From contig DAHUXS010000012.1 in assembly GCA_027306995.1 (NCBI GenBank), positions 62,001-126,000 of the forward strand: DNA of 64,000 bases. Reading direction: 5' to 3'. Position 1 is the stretch's first letter, and each line of letters begins with the position of its first letter. A program made the translations under genes and the position numbers. This document shows, piece by piece, positions 24,175 to 32,611 of this stretch. The notes beneath the pieces were generated by a model, which ran no database searches, had not been told where the DNA came from, and worked only from the letters and a program-made list of their open reading frames with translations. The DNA comes from Lysobacter sp. Lineage in GTDB: Bacteria > Pseudomonadota > Gammaproteobacteria > Xanthomonadales > Xanthomonadaceae.

Positions 24175-24528
24175 TCAGGACTCGGCGGGCGCAGGCGCGA
24201 AGAAGATCTCGCGCACTTCGATCGGCATGCGGCAGGCCTTCATGCCCTTGCCGGCCCAGGCGATCGCTTCTTCCTGGTTGGCGCATTCCAGGATCCACAG
24301 GCCGCCGATGTGTTCCTTGGCCTCGAGATACGGGCCATCGGTGACCAGCACCTTGCCATCCGCATCCGCCCTGAGCGTGTGGGGCGCCCCCAAGCCGCCG
24401 GCGAATCGCCTGACGTCGGCGGCGATCATTTCGCGATTGATCGCGTGGATTTCTTCGGCCATGGCTTCGTCCACCGTGGATGGATCGAAATCGTCGGGCA
24501 GGTAACCAGTCACCAGATAATGCGGCAT
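24175..24528 (-). CDS. DGPF (YCII-related) domain protein, first gene of the ECF42 operon
   Basis: A 117-residue DGPF/YCII-related protein. The diagnostic motif appears as VTDGPYLEAKEHIGGLWILECANQEEAIAWAGKG, with Tyr in place of the usual Phe. DGPF proteins are the hallmark partners of ECF42 sigma factors and are thought to mediate or feel the signal. It is preceded by CAGGAGACGAAC as SD and by an ECF42-type promoter. Confidence 0.9.
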   Translation of the reverse strand: MPHYLVTGYLPDDFDPSTVDEAMAEEIHAINREMIAADVRRFAGGLGAPHTLRADADGKVLVTDGPYLEAKEHIGGLWILECANQEEAIAWAGKGMKACRMPIEVREIFFAPAPAES

Positions 24529-24551
24529 GTTCGTCTCCTGAAGCGGTCTTC

Positions 24552-24572
24552 AGCAGGGCCGGTTGCCCTGCT
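24552..24572. other. Leader hairpin of the ECF42 operon
   Basis: AGCAGGGC and GCCCTGCT form an 8-bp perfect stem with a 5-nt loop between the predicted ECF42 promoter and the DGPF start codon. No U-run follows, so it is more likely a stability or regulatory element than a terminator. Confidence 0.5.
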
Positions 24573-24583
24573 TTCACTATAGC

Positions 24584-24610
24584 GACGAACGACAAGGCCG
24601 GATTTCGACA
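24584..24610 (-). promoter_or_regulatory. ECF42-type promoter
   Basis: On the minus strand TGTCGA (24610-24605), a 17-bp spacer and CGTC (24587-24584) match the known ECF42 promoter motifs (-35 TGTCGA; -10 CGA/TC). It lies about 55 bp before the DGPF start, implying autoregulation of the operon by its own sigma factor. Confidence 0.7.
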
Positions 24611-24648
24611 CAGGGGCCGAAAAAAATTTCCCGAAGAACTCCGGGCAA

Positions 24649-24673
24649 CAAAAAACCCGCCGTTCAGGCGGGT
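24649..24673 (-). terminator. Intrinsic terminator after tRNA-Leu
   Basis: On the minus strand ACCCGCC-loop-GGCGGGT is followed by a run of six to seven T. It lies 16 nt beyond the CCA end of the tRNA and separates it from the ECF42 operon. Confidence 0.85.
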
Positions 24674-24688
24674 CTTTGTGTCCAACTT

Positions 24689-24774
24689 TGGTACCGGTGA
24701 TAGGACTCGAACCTACACGACATCACTGCCAGCGGATTTTGAGTCCGCCGCGTCTACCATTCCGCCACACCGGC
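24689..24774 (-). tRNA. tRNA-Leu(CAA)
   Basis: An 86-nt tRNA with an encoded CCA end. The acceptor stem is GCCGGTG/CACCGGT, the anticodon stem-loop GCGGA-CTCAAAA-TCCGC (anticodon CAA, reads UUG), there is a long variable arm as in class II tRNAs, and the T-loop is GGTTCGAGTCC. A TAAGAT -10-like box lies on the minus strand about 9 bp upstream (24788-24783). It is 24 bp beyond the methylthioinosine phosphorylase gene and may also be read from that operon. Confidence 0.97.
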
Positions 24775-24798
24775 ATGTGCCTATCTTAACACGGTGGC

Positions 24799-25560
24799 TC
24801 AGCCCTTCAGCAGTGCATCCAGCAGTTTGCCAACCTTTCCGGTCGCGGCGGCGACGTTGTCGAGCACGTCCTGCAGGGTGATGACCTCGTCGGGATCGGG
24901 GCCGGCGCCTGCCGCCCAGTTCGCTACGATGCCCACGCAGGCGTAGTCCAGCCCCATCTCGCGGGCCAGTCCGGCTTCCGGCATTCCGGTCATGCCGACC
25001 AGGTCGCAGCCGTCGCGGCGCATCCGCGCGATCTCCGCGCGCGTTTCCAGGCGCGGGCCCTGGGTGGCGCCATAGCAGCCATCGGCGACCAATGCCACGC
25101 CCGCTATGTTCGCCGCCGTGATGATCTCGCTACGCAGCCCGCGCGAATACGGTTCGCCGAAATCGACATGGAGCACGTCGGTGCCCGGTTCCTCGCAGAT
25201 CGTCGAGATGCGGCCCCAGGTGTAGTCGATGATCTGGTCGGGACACGCCAGCACGCGCGGCCCGAAACGCTCGGTGATGCCGCCGACGGTATTGAGCGCG
25301 AGCACGCGGGTCGCGCCCAGGGATTTCAGCGCGGCGAGATTGGCCCGATAGTTGATGCGATGCGGCGGCAGCGAATGCCCTTCCCCGTGGCGCGCAAGGA
25401 AAGCGACGCGACGCGATCCGAGCGTGCCGATCCGCACCGGGCCCGATGGCGCGCCGTAGTGCGTGACCGGCTGGTGCGATTCGGCATCGGCGAGTTGGGC
25501 CAATGCATAGACGCCGGTACCACCGATCACCGCGAGATCGATCGCCTGCATGTCGCTCAT
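24799..25560 (-). CDS. S-methyl-5'-thioinosine phosphorylase (MTAP/PNP family)
   Basis: A 253-residue purine nucleoside phosphorylase of the MTAP branch. It has LAVIGGTGVYAL, FLARHGEGHSLPPHRINYRANLAALK (phosphate-binding His/Arg), GCYGATQGPRLETRAEI and DLVGMTGMPEAGLAREMGLDYACVGIVANWAAG. Members of this length in Pseudomonas and Xanthomonadaceae act on methylthioinosine rather than methylthioadenosine, releasing hypoxanthine and methylthioribose-1-phosphate; the substrate assignment rests on family knowledge. It is 14 nt behind hpt, whose product can reuse the released hypoxanthine. Confidence 0.87.
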   Translation of the reverse strand: MSDMQAIDLAVIGGTGVYALAQLADAESHQPVTHYGAPSGPVRIGTLGSRRVAFLARHGEGHSLPPHRINYRANLAALKSLGATRVLALNTVGGITERFGPRVLACPDQIIDYTWGRISTICEEPGTDVLHVDFGEPYSRGLRSEIITAANIAGVALVADGCYGATQGPRLETRAEIARMRRDGCDLVGMTGMPEAGLAREMGLDYACVGIVANWAAGAGPDPDEVITLQDVLDNVAAATGKVGKLLDALLKG

Positions 25561-25574
25561 TCGATGCTCCGTTG

Positions 25575-26138
25575 TCAGTCGCGCAGGGCGTAGATCGCCG
25601 GCAGGTTGCGGCCCTGCTCATGGAAGTCCATGCCGTAACCGTAGACGTAGGCGTCCGGCACTTCCAGGCCGACGTAGTCGGCGCTGATGCCCTCCACGCA
25701 GCGATCGTGCTTCTTCAATGCAAGCACGGCGATGCGAATGTCGCGCGCACCCTGGTCCTCGCACCAGCGCTTGATCGCGAGCATGGTGTGGCCTTCGTCG
25801 AGGATGTCGTCGGCGAGCAGCACGCGGCGATCGCGCATCGATGTCGCCGGACGGTGCAGCCACGCCAGGCCGGAACCAGAGGTCTGGCCGCGATAGCGGG
25901 TGGCGTGGAGGTAATCGAATTCCAGATCGAGCCCGCGCTGGCCGATCTCCATCGCCAGCGCACTGGCGAAGGGCATGCCGCCGTTCATCACGGTGATGTA
26001 GAGCGGAATGTCGGCGGGATCGTAGTCGCCACGCACGGCATCGGCGACGCGCGCGATGGCGGCATCGATCGCCGCCTGGTCGTGCACCAGGCTGGAATTT
26101 TCCAGCGCCGTGGCCAGCGACGGGCGCGAGACGGTCAT
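25575..26138 (-). CDS. hpt: Hypoxanthine-guanine phosphoribosyltransferase
   Basis: A 187-residue type I phosphoribosyltransferase with the PRPP motif VLLADDILDEGHTM, the N-terminal loop PLYITVMNGGMPFASAL and the base-specificity region VGLEVPDAYVYGYGMD (VPD/YGYGMD typical of HPRT). It converts hypoxanthine or guanine to IMP or GMP. It overlaps nagZ by 4 nt and precedes the methylthioinosine phosphorylase gene. Confidence 0.94.
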   Translation of the reverse strand: MTVSRPSLATALENSSLVHDQAAIDAAIARVADAVRGDYDPADIPLYITVMNGGMPFASALAMEIGQRGLDLEFDYLHATRYRGQTSGSGLAWLHRPATSMRDRRVLLADDILDEGHTMLAIKRWCEDQGARDIRIAVLALKKHDRCVEGISADYVGLEVPDAYVYGYGMDFHEQGRNLPAIYALRD

Positions 26139-27148
26139 GCCGTCCTCCGCAGTTCGTCACGATCGATCGCGTGCTGGGCGTGGTCGTAGCGCGTATCGGC
26201 GAGCAAGGCATCCCAGCCGAGCGCACCGCGTCCGATCAGGCCGACCAGGGCCATGGTGTTGAGCGGTCCGCGTTGGTCGACCGCCGCCAGCGACTCCTCG
26301 ACCAGCTGTGGATGGCAGACCAGCACGACGTCGCAACCGGCGTCGTAATGCGCATCGATGCGCGCCTTGATGCCACCGACGCCGTGCGCCGCCGCCATGC
26401 CGATGTCGTCGGAGAACACCACGCCGCGGAAGCGCATCTCCTTGCGCAGGATCTCGTTGATCCACAGCGGCGAATATCCGGCCGGTTCCGGCGCGACATT
26501 CGGATAGGCAACGTGCGCCATCATCACCGCATCGGCGCCGGCGGCGATGCCGGCAGCGAACGGCACCAGATCGGTCGCACGCAATTCGTCGAGCGAGCGC
26601 GGATCGGCGGCGTTGTCGAAGTGGGTGTCTTCCAGCACCGAACCGTGGCCAGGAAAATGCTTGAGCGTGGCGGCCATGCCGGCACCATGCATGCCTTCGA
26701 CATAGGCGCGGGTGAAGTCGGCGACGATCTGCGGATCGGGCGAGAAGGCGCGATTGCCGATCGCGCGATTGCCGCGACCGAGATCGACGACGGGCGCGAA
26801 GCTGAGATCGACGCCGGAAGCGAGAATCTCGTTGGCCATCAACCACGCGTGTTCGCGCGCCAGTTCCAACGCGGAATCGCGGTCCTGGCGATACAGCGCA
26901 TCGAAGCCTTCCAGCGGCGGCAACGCGCTATAGCCTTCGCGGAAGCGCTGCACCCGCCCACCTTCCTGGTCGACGCAGACCAACTGCGGGCGCGGCGCCG
27001 CTTCGCGGATCGCCTGCGACAGTTCGCCGACCTGCATGCGTGAGGCGAAATTGCGGGTGAACAGGATCACGCCGCCGCAGGCGGGATGCTGCAGCCAGCC
27101 GCGCTCCTGCGCATTCAGTTCGGTTCCGGCGATGCCAATGACGAGCAT
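26135..27148 (-). CDS. nagZ: Beta-N-acetylhexosaminidase NagZ
   Basis: A 337-residue cytoplasmic GH3 enzyme of peptidoglycan recycling. It has DQEGGRVQRFREGY, the NagZ-specific KHFPGHGSVLEDTHFD (catalytic His loop) and nucleophile Asp in GVVFSDDIGMAAAHG. It removes GlcNAc from GlcNAc-anhydroMurNAc-peptides. ATG 27148 has GGAG at a good distance; the frame remains open to 27217 without a better start. There is a 4-nt overlap with hpt. Confidence 0.95.
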   Translation of the reverse strand: MLVIGIAGTELNAQERGWLQHPACGGVILFTRNFASRMQVGELSQAIREAAPRPQLVCVDQEGGRVQRFREGYSALPPLEGFDALYRQDRDSALELAREHAWLMANEILASGVDLSFAPVVDLGRGNRAIGNRAFSPDPQIVADFTRAYVEGMHGAGMAATLKHFPGHGSVLEDTHFDNAADPRSLDELRATDLVPFAAGIAAGADAVMMAHVAYPNVAPEPAGYSPLWINEILRKEMRFRGVVFSDDIGMAAAHGVGGIKARIDAHYDAGCDVVLVCHPQLVEESLAAVDQRGPLNTMALVGLIGRGALGWDALLADTRYDHAQHAIDRDELRRTA

Positions 27149-27180
27149 GGAGACTCCAGTTGATCGATGCGATGCCGGGT

Positions 27181-27696
27181 TCAGGCGTCGCTGGCGGCTT
27201 GCTCTTCCGCGCTCCATTGCGCGTACGGATACGAGGCCAGGTTGAGATTGTAATAGCGCAGCAATTCGGTGACCTCACGGCCCAGCCACGACGGTCGCGC
27301 GAAGGCTTCATCGACCGAATCCAGCTCGATTTCGGCGACCACCAGCCCGGCGTTGTCGCCGAGGAATTCATCGATTTCCCACAGATGCCCGCCATGGCGA
27401 ACATGGTGGCGATGTTTTTCGATCCGGCCGCCGACGCACAGCTTGAGCAGCGCCTCGCCATCTGCGAGCGGGATCGGGTAGTCGAATTCCTGGCGCGAAG
27501 CACCGAGTTCGCGCGACTTGATGTTGATGCGCGCATCACTGCCTTCCAGGCGCACGCGCATCGACACATTCTGCACGCCCTGTTGCACCGATGCGGCATC
27601 GTTGAGGTAGCCCTGCCCCATCACGATGGTCGTTTCGATCTCCTTGCGCCAGTCGTCGTTGGCCAGCAGGAATTTGCGTTCGATTTCAATTGCCAT
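27181..27696 (-). CDS. CYTH-domain protein
   Basis: A 171-residue CYTH protein starting MAIEIERKFLL, the ExExK motif of the triphosphate tunnel. It continues with MRVRLEGSDARINIKSRELGASRQEFDYPIP and LWEIDEFLGDNAGLVVAEIELDS. CYTH members hydrolyse triphosphate or inorganic polyphosphate, or act as class IV adenylate cyclases. In short bacterial proteins of this kind (NeuTTM-like) tripolyphosphatase activity is the best guess. It is the first gene of the nagZ-hpt-phosphorylase cluster, 32 nt before nagZ. Confidence 0.9.
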   Translation of the reverse strand: MAIEIERKFLLANDDWRKEIETTIVMGQGYLNDAASVQQGVQNVSMRVRLEGSDARINIKSRELGASRQEFDYPIPLADGEALLKLCVGGRIEKHRHHVRHGGHLWEIDEFLGDNAGLVVAEIELDSVDEAFARPSWLGREVTELLRYYNLNLASYPYAQWSAEEQAASDA

Positions 27697-27759
27697 TGAA
27701 AAGCTCGTGTATGAGTGCCCTGAGCGCGCGGCGGCGCGTTTGAAACAATCGCAACGTGA

Positions 27760-29112
27760 TTATGATCGCGGCGCCTTCTTCGGTGGCAGGAACAGCGCAA
27801 TCGACTCGACGTGCGCGGTCTGCGGGAACATGTCCATCGCACCGGCGGACTGCAGCGTCCAGCCGGCTTCATTCACCAGCCAGCCGGCGTCGCGCGCCAG
27901 CGATCCCGGATGGCAGCTGACGTAGACGATGCGCTCCAGCCCGTCGAGCGGCAGTTGCTTCAGTACCTCGATCGCGCCGGAACGCGGCGGGTCCAGCAAC
28001 AACTTGGTGTAGGGCTGTTTCAGCCACGGCTGGCCGCGCAATTCGACCGAAAGATCTGCGGCATGGAAATCGGCATTGTCGACGCCATTGCGCTGCGCGT
28101 TTTCGCGGGCACGCTGCACGAGGCCAGCATCGCCTTCGACACCGGTGACGCGGCCGGCGACGCGTGCCAATGGCAAGGTGAAATTGCCGAGGCCGCAAAA
28201 CAGGTCGAGCACGTGGTCATTGGCTTGCGGATCCAGGAGTTCCAGCGCGTGCGCGATCATTTTCTGGTTGAGGTCGCCATTGACCTGGATGAAATCGAGC
28301 GGACGGAACGCCAGTTCGGCATTCCACTGCGGCAACGCGAACGACAGTTCTGGCGCAAGCTCCTGCAAGGGATGCACCGAGGTCACGCCGCCCGGTTGCA
28401 GGAAGATGATGAAGCCGTGTTCGGCGCCGAACGCAGCCAACGCTTCGCGATCTTTGTCGCTCAACGGATTCAGATGGCGGAACACCAGCGCCACGCCCTG
28501 ATCGCCGACGATGAATTCGATCTGCGGGATATCGGCGCGACCATCCAATGCATCGACCATCGCCGACAGCGCCGCGACCTTCATGCCCAGTTCCGGCACC
28601 ACGGTGTGGCAGACCTGCAGGTCGGCGACGAAGCGCGGATCGGTCTCGCGGAAACCCACCAGCGTCTTGTCCTTCTTCTCGACGCGCTTGACCGAGAAGC
28701 GGCCCTTGCGGCGATAGCCCCAGGCCTTGCCGGTCAGCGGCGCCAGCACGTTCTTCGGGGTGACGTGGCCGATGCGCTCGAGGTTATCCATCAACACCTG
28801 CTGCTTCAACGCGATCTGCGCGCCGGCCTCGAGGTGCTGCAATACGCAACCGCTGCAGGTACCGAAATGCGGGCACGGCGGCTCGACGCGATCCTTCGAT
28901 GCTTCCAGCACTTCAAGCACCCGCGCCTCGTCGAAATGCCGCGATTTCCCGGTCTGTTCGACCATGACGCGCTCGCCCGGCAGGGCTCCGGACACGAAGA
29001 TCGCCTTGCCGGCGTGGATGCCTTCCTCGCGACGGGCGACGCCACGGCCATCGTGGCTGAGGTCGTTGATGCGAAGCTCGAAAGGGGTGCGGTCGATGCG
29101 GTTGCGGGACAC
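27760..29112 (-). CDS. rlmD: 23S rRNA (uracil-1939-C5)-methyltransferase RlmD
   Basis: A 450-residue TrmA-family enzyme. It has an N-terminal TRAM domain (LRINDLSHDGRGVARREEG), iron-sulfur cysteines in PCPHFGTCSGCVLQHL, SAM motif DLFCGLGNFTLPLA, TKLLLDPPRSGA and catalytic Cys in RIVYVSCHPGSLARD. It methylates U1939 of 23S rRNA. GTG 29112 is chosen because it gives the family N-terminus; the upstream extension (to 29193) lacks similarity. It is divergent from the REC-Hpt gene, the position barA has in E. coli. Confidence 0.94.
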   Translation of the reverse strand: MSRNRIDRTPFELRINDLSHDGRGVARREEGIHAGKAIFVSGALPGERVMVEQTGKSRHFDEARVLEVLEASKDRVEPPCPHFGTCSGCVLQHLEAGAQIALKQQVLMDNLERIGHVTPKNVLAPLTGKAWGYRRKGRFSVKRVEKKDKTLVGFRETDPRFVADLQVCHTVVPELGMKVAALSAMVDALDGRADIPQIEFIVGDQGVALVFRHLNPLSDKDREALAAFGAEHGFIIFLQPGGVTSVHPLQELAPELSFALPQWNAELAFRPLDFIQVNGDLNQKMIAHALELLDPQANDHVLDLFCGLGNFTLPLARVAGRVTGVEGDAGLVQRARENAQRNGVDNADFHAADLSVELRGQPWLKQPYTKLLLDPPRSGAIEVLKQLPLDGLERIVYVSCHPGSLARDAGWLVNEAGWTLQSAGAMDMFPQTAHVESIALFLPPKKAPRS

Positions 29113-29213
29113 GGGACTGCCGGATGGAACACGGCCGCCTATTGTCGCATCCACGGCCCCGCGGCGCGCGGACGCTATGCTGCAGGCTGGCACGAGCGGG
29201 AAACGGTCCGAGG

Positions 29214-29900
29214 ATGATGTCGAAAGTGCTGCTGGTCGAAGACGATCCGGTCAACGCGATGTTCCTGCAGGGCGCGATCGAGTCCTTCCCGGCGCAGGTC
29301 GATGTCGCCGGCGACTGCGCCAGCGCGTTGCGGATGGCGCGCGCAAAGCGCTATGACGCCTGGATGATCGATTCCAACCTTCCTGACGGCAGCGGCAGCG
29401 AACTGCTGCGACAGTTGCGCGAAGACGATCTGGTGGTCCATCGCGATTGCCCGGCGCTGGCCCATACCGCCGACAGTGCGCCGGAAATCTCCGCACGCCT
29501 GGAAGCCGATGGCTTCGCGATGGTGGTGCGCAAGCCCTCGCCCGTGGCGACCTGGCACCACGCCCTCGCTGCGCTGCTTGGCGGCTCGGCGACGCCGGAT
29601 TGGGACGATGAAGCCGCCCTGCGCGCGATGGGCGGACGCCGCGAACACGTCGAAACGATGCGCGGGTTGTTCCGCGCCGAGTTGCCAGCGCAACGCGACT
29701 TCATCCTCGGATCGCTGGAGCGCGGCGACGTCGATGCCGCCCGCGGCATGCTCCATCGACTCAAGGCCAGTTGCGGCTTCGTCGGCGCGATCGCATTGGC
29801 GCAGGCCACGCGAGCGCTGCACGAACATCCCGCGGATCACTCCGCGCGTTCGCGTTTCTCCGCGGCGGTCGATTCCGCGCTCGCGGACGGCGACGCCTGA
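29214..29900 (+). CDS. Response-regulator receiver plus Hpt phosphotransfer protein
   Basis: A 228-residue two-domain protein. The receiver domain (residues 1-120) has the acidic pair in LLVEDDP, phospho-acceptor D53 ([12 protein letters not shown]), a switch Thr in AHTAD and K107 (VVRKPSP). The Hpt domain (about 130-215) has the phospho-His H181 in [15 protein letters not shown]. There is no kinase or DNA-binding domain, so it must act as a relay between an unlinked hybrid kinase and a regulator. It is divergent from rlmD, where E. coli has barA, whose C-terminus is also REC-Hpt. Starts at 29214 and 29217 are both possible. Its last 64 bp overlap recO tail-to-tail. Confidence 0.88.
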   Translation: MMSKVLLVEDDPVNAMFLQGAIESFPAQVDVAGDCASALRMARAKRYDAWMIDSNLPDGSGSELLRQLREDDLVVHRDCPALAHTADSAPEISARLEADGFAMVVRKPSPVATWHHALAALLGGSATPDWDDEAALRAMGGRREHVETMRGLFRAELPAQRDFILGSLERGDVDAARGMLHRLKASCGFVGAIALAQATRALHEHPADHSARSRFSAAVDSALADGDA

Positions 29901-30628
29901 TCGCGGGACTCGATCCGCGCCAGCTCCGAGGCCATGTCCCAGGCGCGCAGGCCACGTCCGCCAAGATGGCGCATCAGCAGTTCGCGCATCGCCCGGCGCA
30001 GGGCCGGCAGATCGTCGTCGTCGGGCTGTCCATCGCCTGCCAGTGCCAACAACACGCGCCCGGTTGGATGGCTCAGGCGTTCGCGGCTGTCACCGGACTG
30101 GCCGGTGCGGCGCAAGCCGCCATCGGGATCGATGCGATAACGCGCCGCCGGGTCGACCGCTAGGCCATCGGCGTCATTGGCCCAGTCGAAACCGACGCCC
30201 AAGGCGTCCAGCAAGTCGCGTTCGTAGCGGCGCAGCGTCCACGCCAGTGGCGCACCGGCACCGATCAACGCGCGCGTGCGGCCATAGGCGCGGAACAGTT
30301 CCGGTTGCGGATCCTGGCGCGGTGCAAGCCGCAATGTCAGTTCGTTGAGATAGAACGCACTGAGCGCGGCATCGCCCTGCATGCGCGGGGCGACATCGAT
30401 GGCTTCAGCAGCCGTCAGTCGCGCCAGTTCCCCGCGTTGCACGGCATCGAAACGGATCGACTGCAGCGGCGCGAGCGCCGCACGCAGCGCCTGCTGGCGT
30501 GGCCCGCGCACACCACGCGCAAGCAAACCCAATCGGCCGTGTTCGGCGCTCAGCACTTCGACCAGCAGGCTGGTTTCCCGCCATGGCCGGACGTGCAGGA
30601 CGTATGCAGGTTCAGCGACGTAACGCAT
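29837..30628 (-). CDS. recO: DNA repair protein RecO
   Basis: A 263-residue RecO with the N-terminal OB fold ([38 protein letters not shown]) and the helical C-terminal domain ([35 protein letters not shown]...[11 protein letters not shown]). It works with RecR and RecF to load RecA. The Cys4 zinc motif found in some RecO proteins is absent, as in E. coli. Its final 20 residues (polar, Ser/Ala/Glu-rich) overlap antisense with the REC-Hpt gene. It ends the rnc-era-recO series, 17 nt after era. Confidence 0.93.
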   Translation of the reverse strand: MRYVAEPAYVLHVRPWRETSLLVEVLSAEHGRLGLLARGVRGPRQQALRAALAPLQSIRFDAVQRGELARLTAAEAIDVAPRMQGDAALSAFYLNELTLRLAPRQDPQPELFRAYGRTRALIGAGAPLAWTLRRYERDLLDALGVGFDWANDADGLAVDPAARYRIDPDGGLRRTGQSGDSRERLSHPTGRVLLALAGDGQPDDDDLPALRRAMRELLMRHLGGRGLRAWDMASELARIESRDQASPSASAESTAAEKRERAE

Positions 30629-30645
30629 CGCCAGTCAACACGAAC

Positions 30646-31542
30646 TCAGTCGCTGTAACCGAGCGCGCGCAGCGCGGCTTCATCGTTCGACCAGCCTTCG
30701 CGCACGCGCACCCAGGTTTCCAGGAAGACCTTTCGGTCGAAGGTGCGTTCCATCTGCTGGCGCGCCTTGGTGCCGATCTCGCGCAGGCGTGCCCCGCCCT
30801 TGCCGATCACGATCGCCTTCTGGCTGTCGCGTTCGACCCAGATCACCGCGCCGACGCGGAACATCGCGCCGTCTTCCTCGAAGCGTTCGATCTCGACCGC
30901 AGTCGCGTACGGCAGTTCCGCGCCAAGCTGGCGCATCAACTGCTCGCGAACGAATTCGGCGGCGAGGAAACGCATGCTGCGATCGGTGATCTCGTCCTCG
31001 GCATACAGCGCTGACTGTTCCGGCAGCAAGGCGAGCACGTCCTTCACCAGGGCATCGAGTCCCTTGCGCTTGAGCGCGGACACCGGATGCACGCTGGAAA
31101 ATTCGCGACCGTTGGCGACTTCGCCGAGGAACGGCAGCAACTCGGCCTTGTCGCGAATGCGATCGACCTTGTTGACTACCAGCACCACCGGCACGCCGGC
31201 GCCACGCAAGGCATCGTAGGCGAGCGTGTCCTCGTCATCCCAGCGCCCGGCTTCGATCACCAGCAACGCGGCATCGACGCCTTCCAGCGCACCGCGGGCG
31301 GCGCGGTTCAGCACCCGGCTCATCGCGCGGTTCTGCGGGCTGTGGATGCCCGGCGTATCAACCAGCACGATCTGCCCCGCCGGGAAGCTGGCGATGCCGA
31401 GCATGCGATGGCGGGTGGTTTGCGGGCGATCGGCGGTGATGCTGACCTTGCTGCCGACCAGGGCATTGATCAGCGAGGACTTGCCGACATTGGGGCGGCC
31501 GATGACGGCCACGGTGCCGGCATGGAAGACGGGAGTATTCAT
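30646..31542 (-). CDS. era: GTPase Era
   Basis: A 298-residue GTPase. G1 is GRPNVGKSS (15-23), G2 TTRHRMLG, G3 VDTPGIH and G4 NKVDRI. The C-terminal KH domain includes [36 protein letters not shown]. It assists 30S assembly by binding the 3' end of 16S rRNA. ATG 31542 overlaps the rnc stop by 4 nt. Confidence 0.97.
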   Translation of the reverse strand: MNTPVFHAGTVAVIGRPNVGKSSLINALVGSKVSITADRPQTTRHRMLGIASFPAGQIVLVDTPGIHSPQNRAMSRVLNRAARGALEGVDAALLVIEAGRWDDEDTLAYDALRGAGVPVVLVVNKVDRIRDKAELLPFLGEVANGREFSSVHPVSALKRKGLDALVKDVLALLPEQSALYAEDEITDRSMRFLAAEFVREQLMRQLGAELPYATAVEIERFEEDGAMFRVGAVIWVERDSQKAIVIGKGGARLREIGTKARQQMERTFDRKVFLETWVRVREGWSNDEAALRALGYSD

Positions 31543-32213
31543 GTGGGTATTTTGCGCCCTTCGAGCTTGGCCAGCACGGATTCCGCGGCCTGCTGTTCGG
31601 CGGCGCGGCGCGAACGCCCCTGCCCGCTCGATTCCGCTTCCGGCGCATCTTCCAGCGTGCAGGCGACGGTGAACACGCGTTCGTGCTCCTCGCCACGCTC
31701 TTCCAGCAACGCATAGACCGGCAGCGGACGACGACGCGCCTGCAGCCATTCCTGCAATCGTGTCTTGGCATCCTTGCCGACATCGCGCGGCGACGGCAGC
31801 GCATCGATCATCGGCTCGAACCACGGCAGCGCCAGCGCGCGGGCGGCGGCATAACCGCCATCGAGGAACACCGCCCCGATGATCGCTTCCAGCGCGTCGG
31901 CCAAGATCGAATCGCGACGGAACCCGCCGCTCTTGATCTCGCCCGCGCCCAAGGTCAGTTCGTTGCCGAGATCGAGCGAACGTGCCAGCGATGCCAGCGC
32001 CGACTCACGCACCAGTTCGGCGCGCGCCCGCGTCAACGCGCCTTCGTCGGCGCCCGGCCAGCGCGCGTGCAATGCCTCGGCCGCGAGCAGGTTGACTACT
32101 GCGTCGCCAAGGAATTCCAGACGCTCGTTGTGCGCGCGTCCCGGCGCGCTGCGGTGGGTCAGTGCCCGCGCCAGCAACGTCGGATCACGAAAACTGTAAT
32201 CCAGCTTCAGCAC
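31539..32213 (-). CDS. rnc: Ribonuclease III
   Basis: A 224-residue RNase III with the catalytic signature [20 protein letters not shown], acidic residues in [17 protein letters not shown], and a C-terminal double-stranded-RNA-binding domain ([27 protein letters not shown]...[17 protein letters not shown]). The start is GTG 32213, immediately after the TAA of the DUF4845 gene. Confidence 0.96.
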   Translation of the reverse strand: MLKLDYSFRDPTLLARALTHRSAPGRAHNERLEFLGDAVVNLLAAEALHARWPGADEGALTRARAELVRESALASLARSLDLGNELTLGAGEIKSGGFRRDSILADALEAIIGAVFLDGGYAAARALALPWFEPMIDALPSPRDVGKDAKTRLQEWLQARRRPLPVYALLEERGEEHERVFTVACTLEDAPEAESSGQGRSRRAAEQQAAESVLAKLEGRKIPT

Positions 32214-32576
32214 TTACTCTTTCGGGGAGAGCGGCTGGTCGATATGGAACGTGCCCTTGAGCGAGAACGGCCCGGCCAGTTCGGACTCGCGCTCGTAGTC
32301 GATCACGATGCTGTTGGTCTGGTTCTCGTAGTGCACCTGCTTGGCGATCGCAACGTCGACATAACCGATGTCGAAACGCTTCTCCAGGGACTTCTGGATG
32401 CTCGCGGTGTCATGCAGCGTACCCTCAGTGGTGGCAATGCCCTTGAACGCTTCCTTGATCGCGAAATATTCGCGGTACATCGGGAAGATCTTCATCACGA
32501 TCCAGGCGACGAAGCCGGCGAGGATCAGGAAGAACAGAAAGCCCGTCATCGACAGGCCGGATTGCGAACGCTTCAT
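32214..32576 (-). CDS. DUF4845 small membrane protein
   Basis: A 120-residue protein with one N-terminal membrane span (LSMTGFLFFLILAGFVAWIVMKIFPMY) and a periplasmic domain (SLEKRFDIGYVDVAI...VIDYERESELAGPFSLKGTFH). DUF4845 proteins are consistently found between lepB and rnc in gammaproteobacteria such as Pseudomonas and Xanthomonas; function is unknown. Its stop abuts the rnc start codon. Confidence 0.92.
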   Translation of the reverse strand: MKRSQSGLSMTGFLFFLILAGFVAWIVMKIFPMYREYFAIKEAFKGIATTEGTLHDTASIQKSLEKRFDIGYVDVAIAKQVHYENQTNSIVIDYERESELAGPFSLKGTFHIDQPLSPKE

Positions 32577-32611
32577 GCCGGGTTCCCCAGTGTGGATGTG
32601 CGATGGGCCGA

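Noticed and set aside
24552-24572. Leader hairpin as an intrinsic terminator before the DGPF gene
   Set aside because: No U-run follows on either strand; kept only as a possible leader structure.
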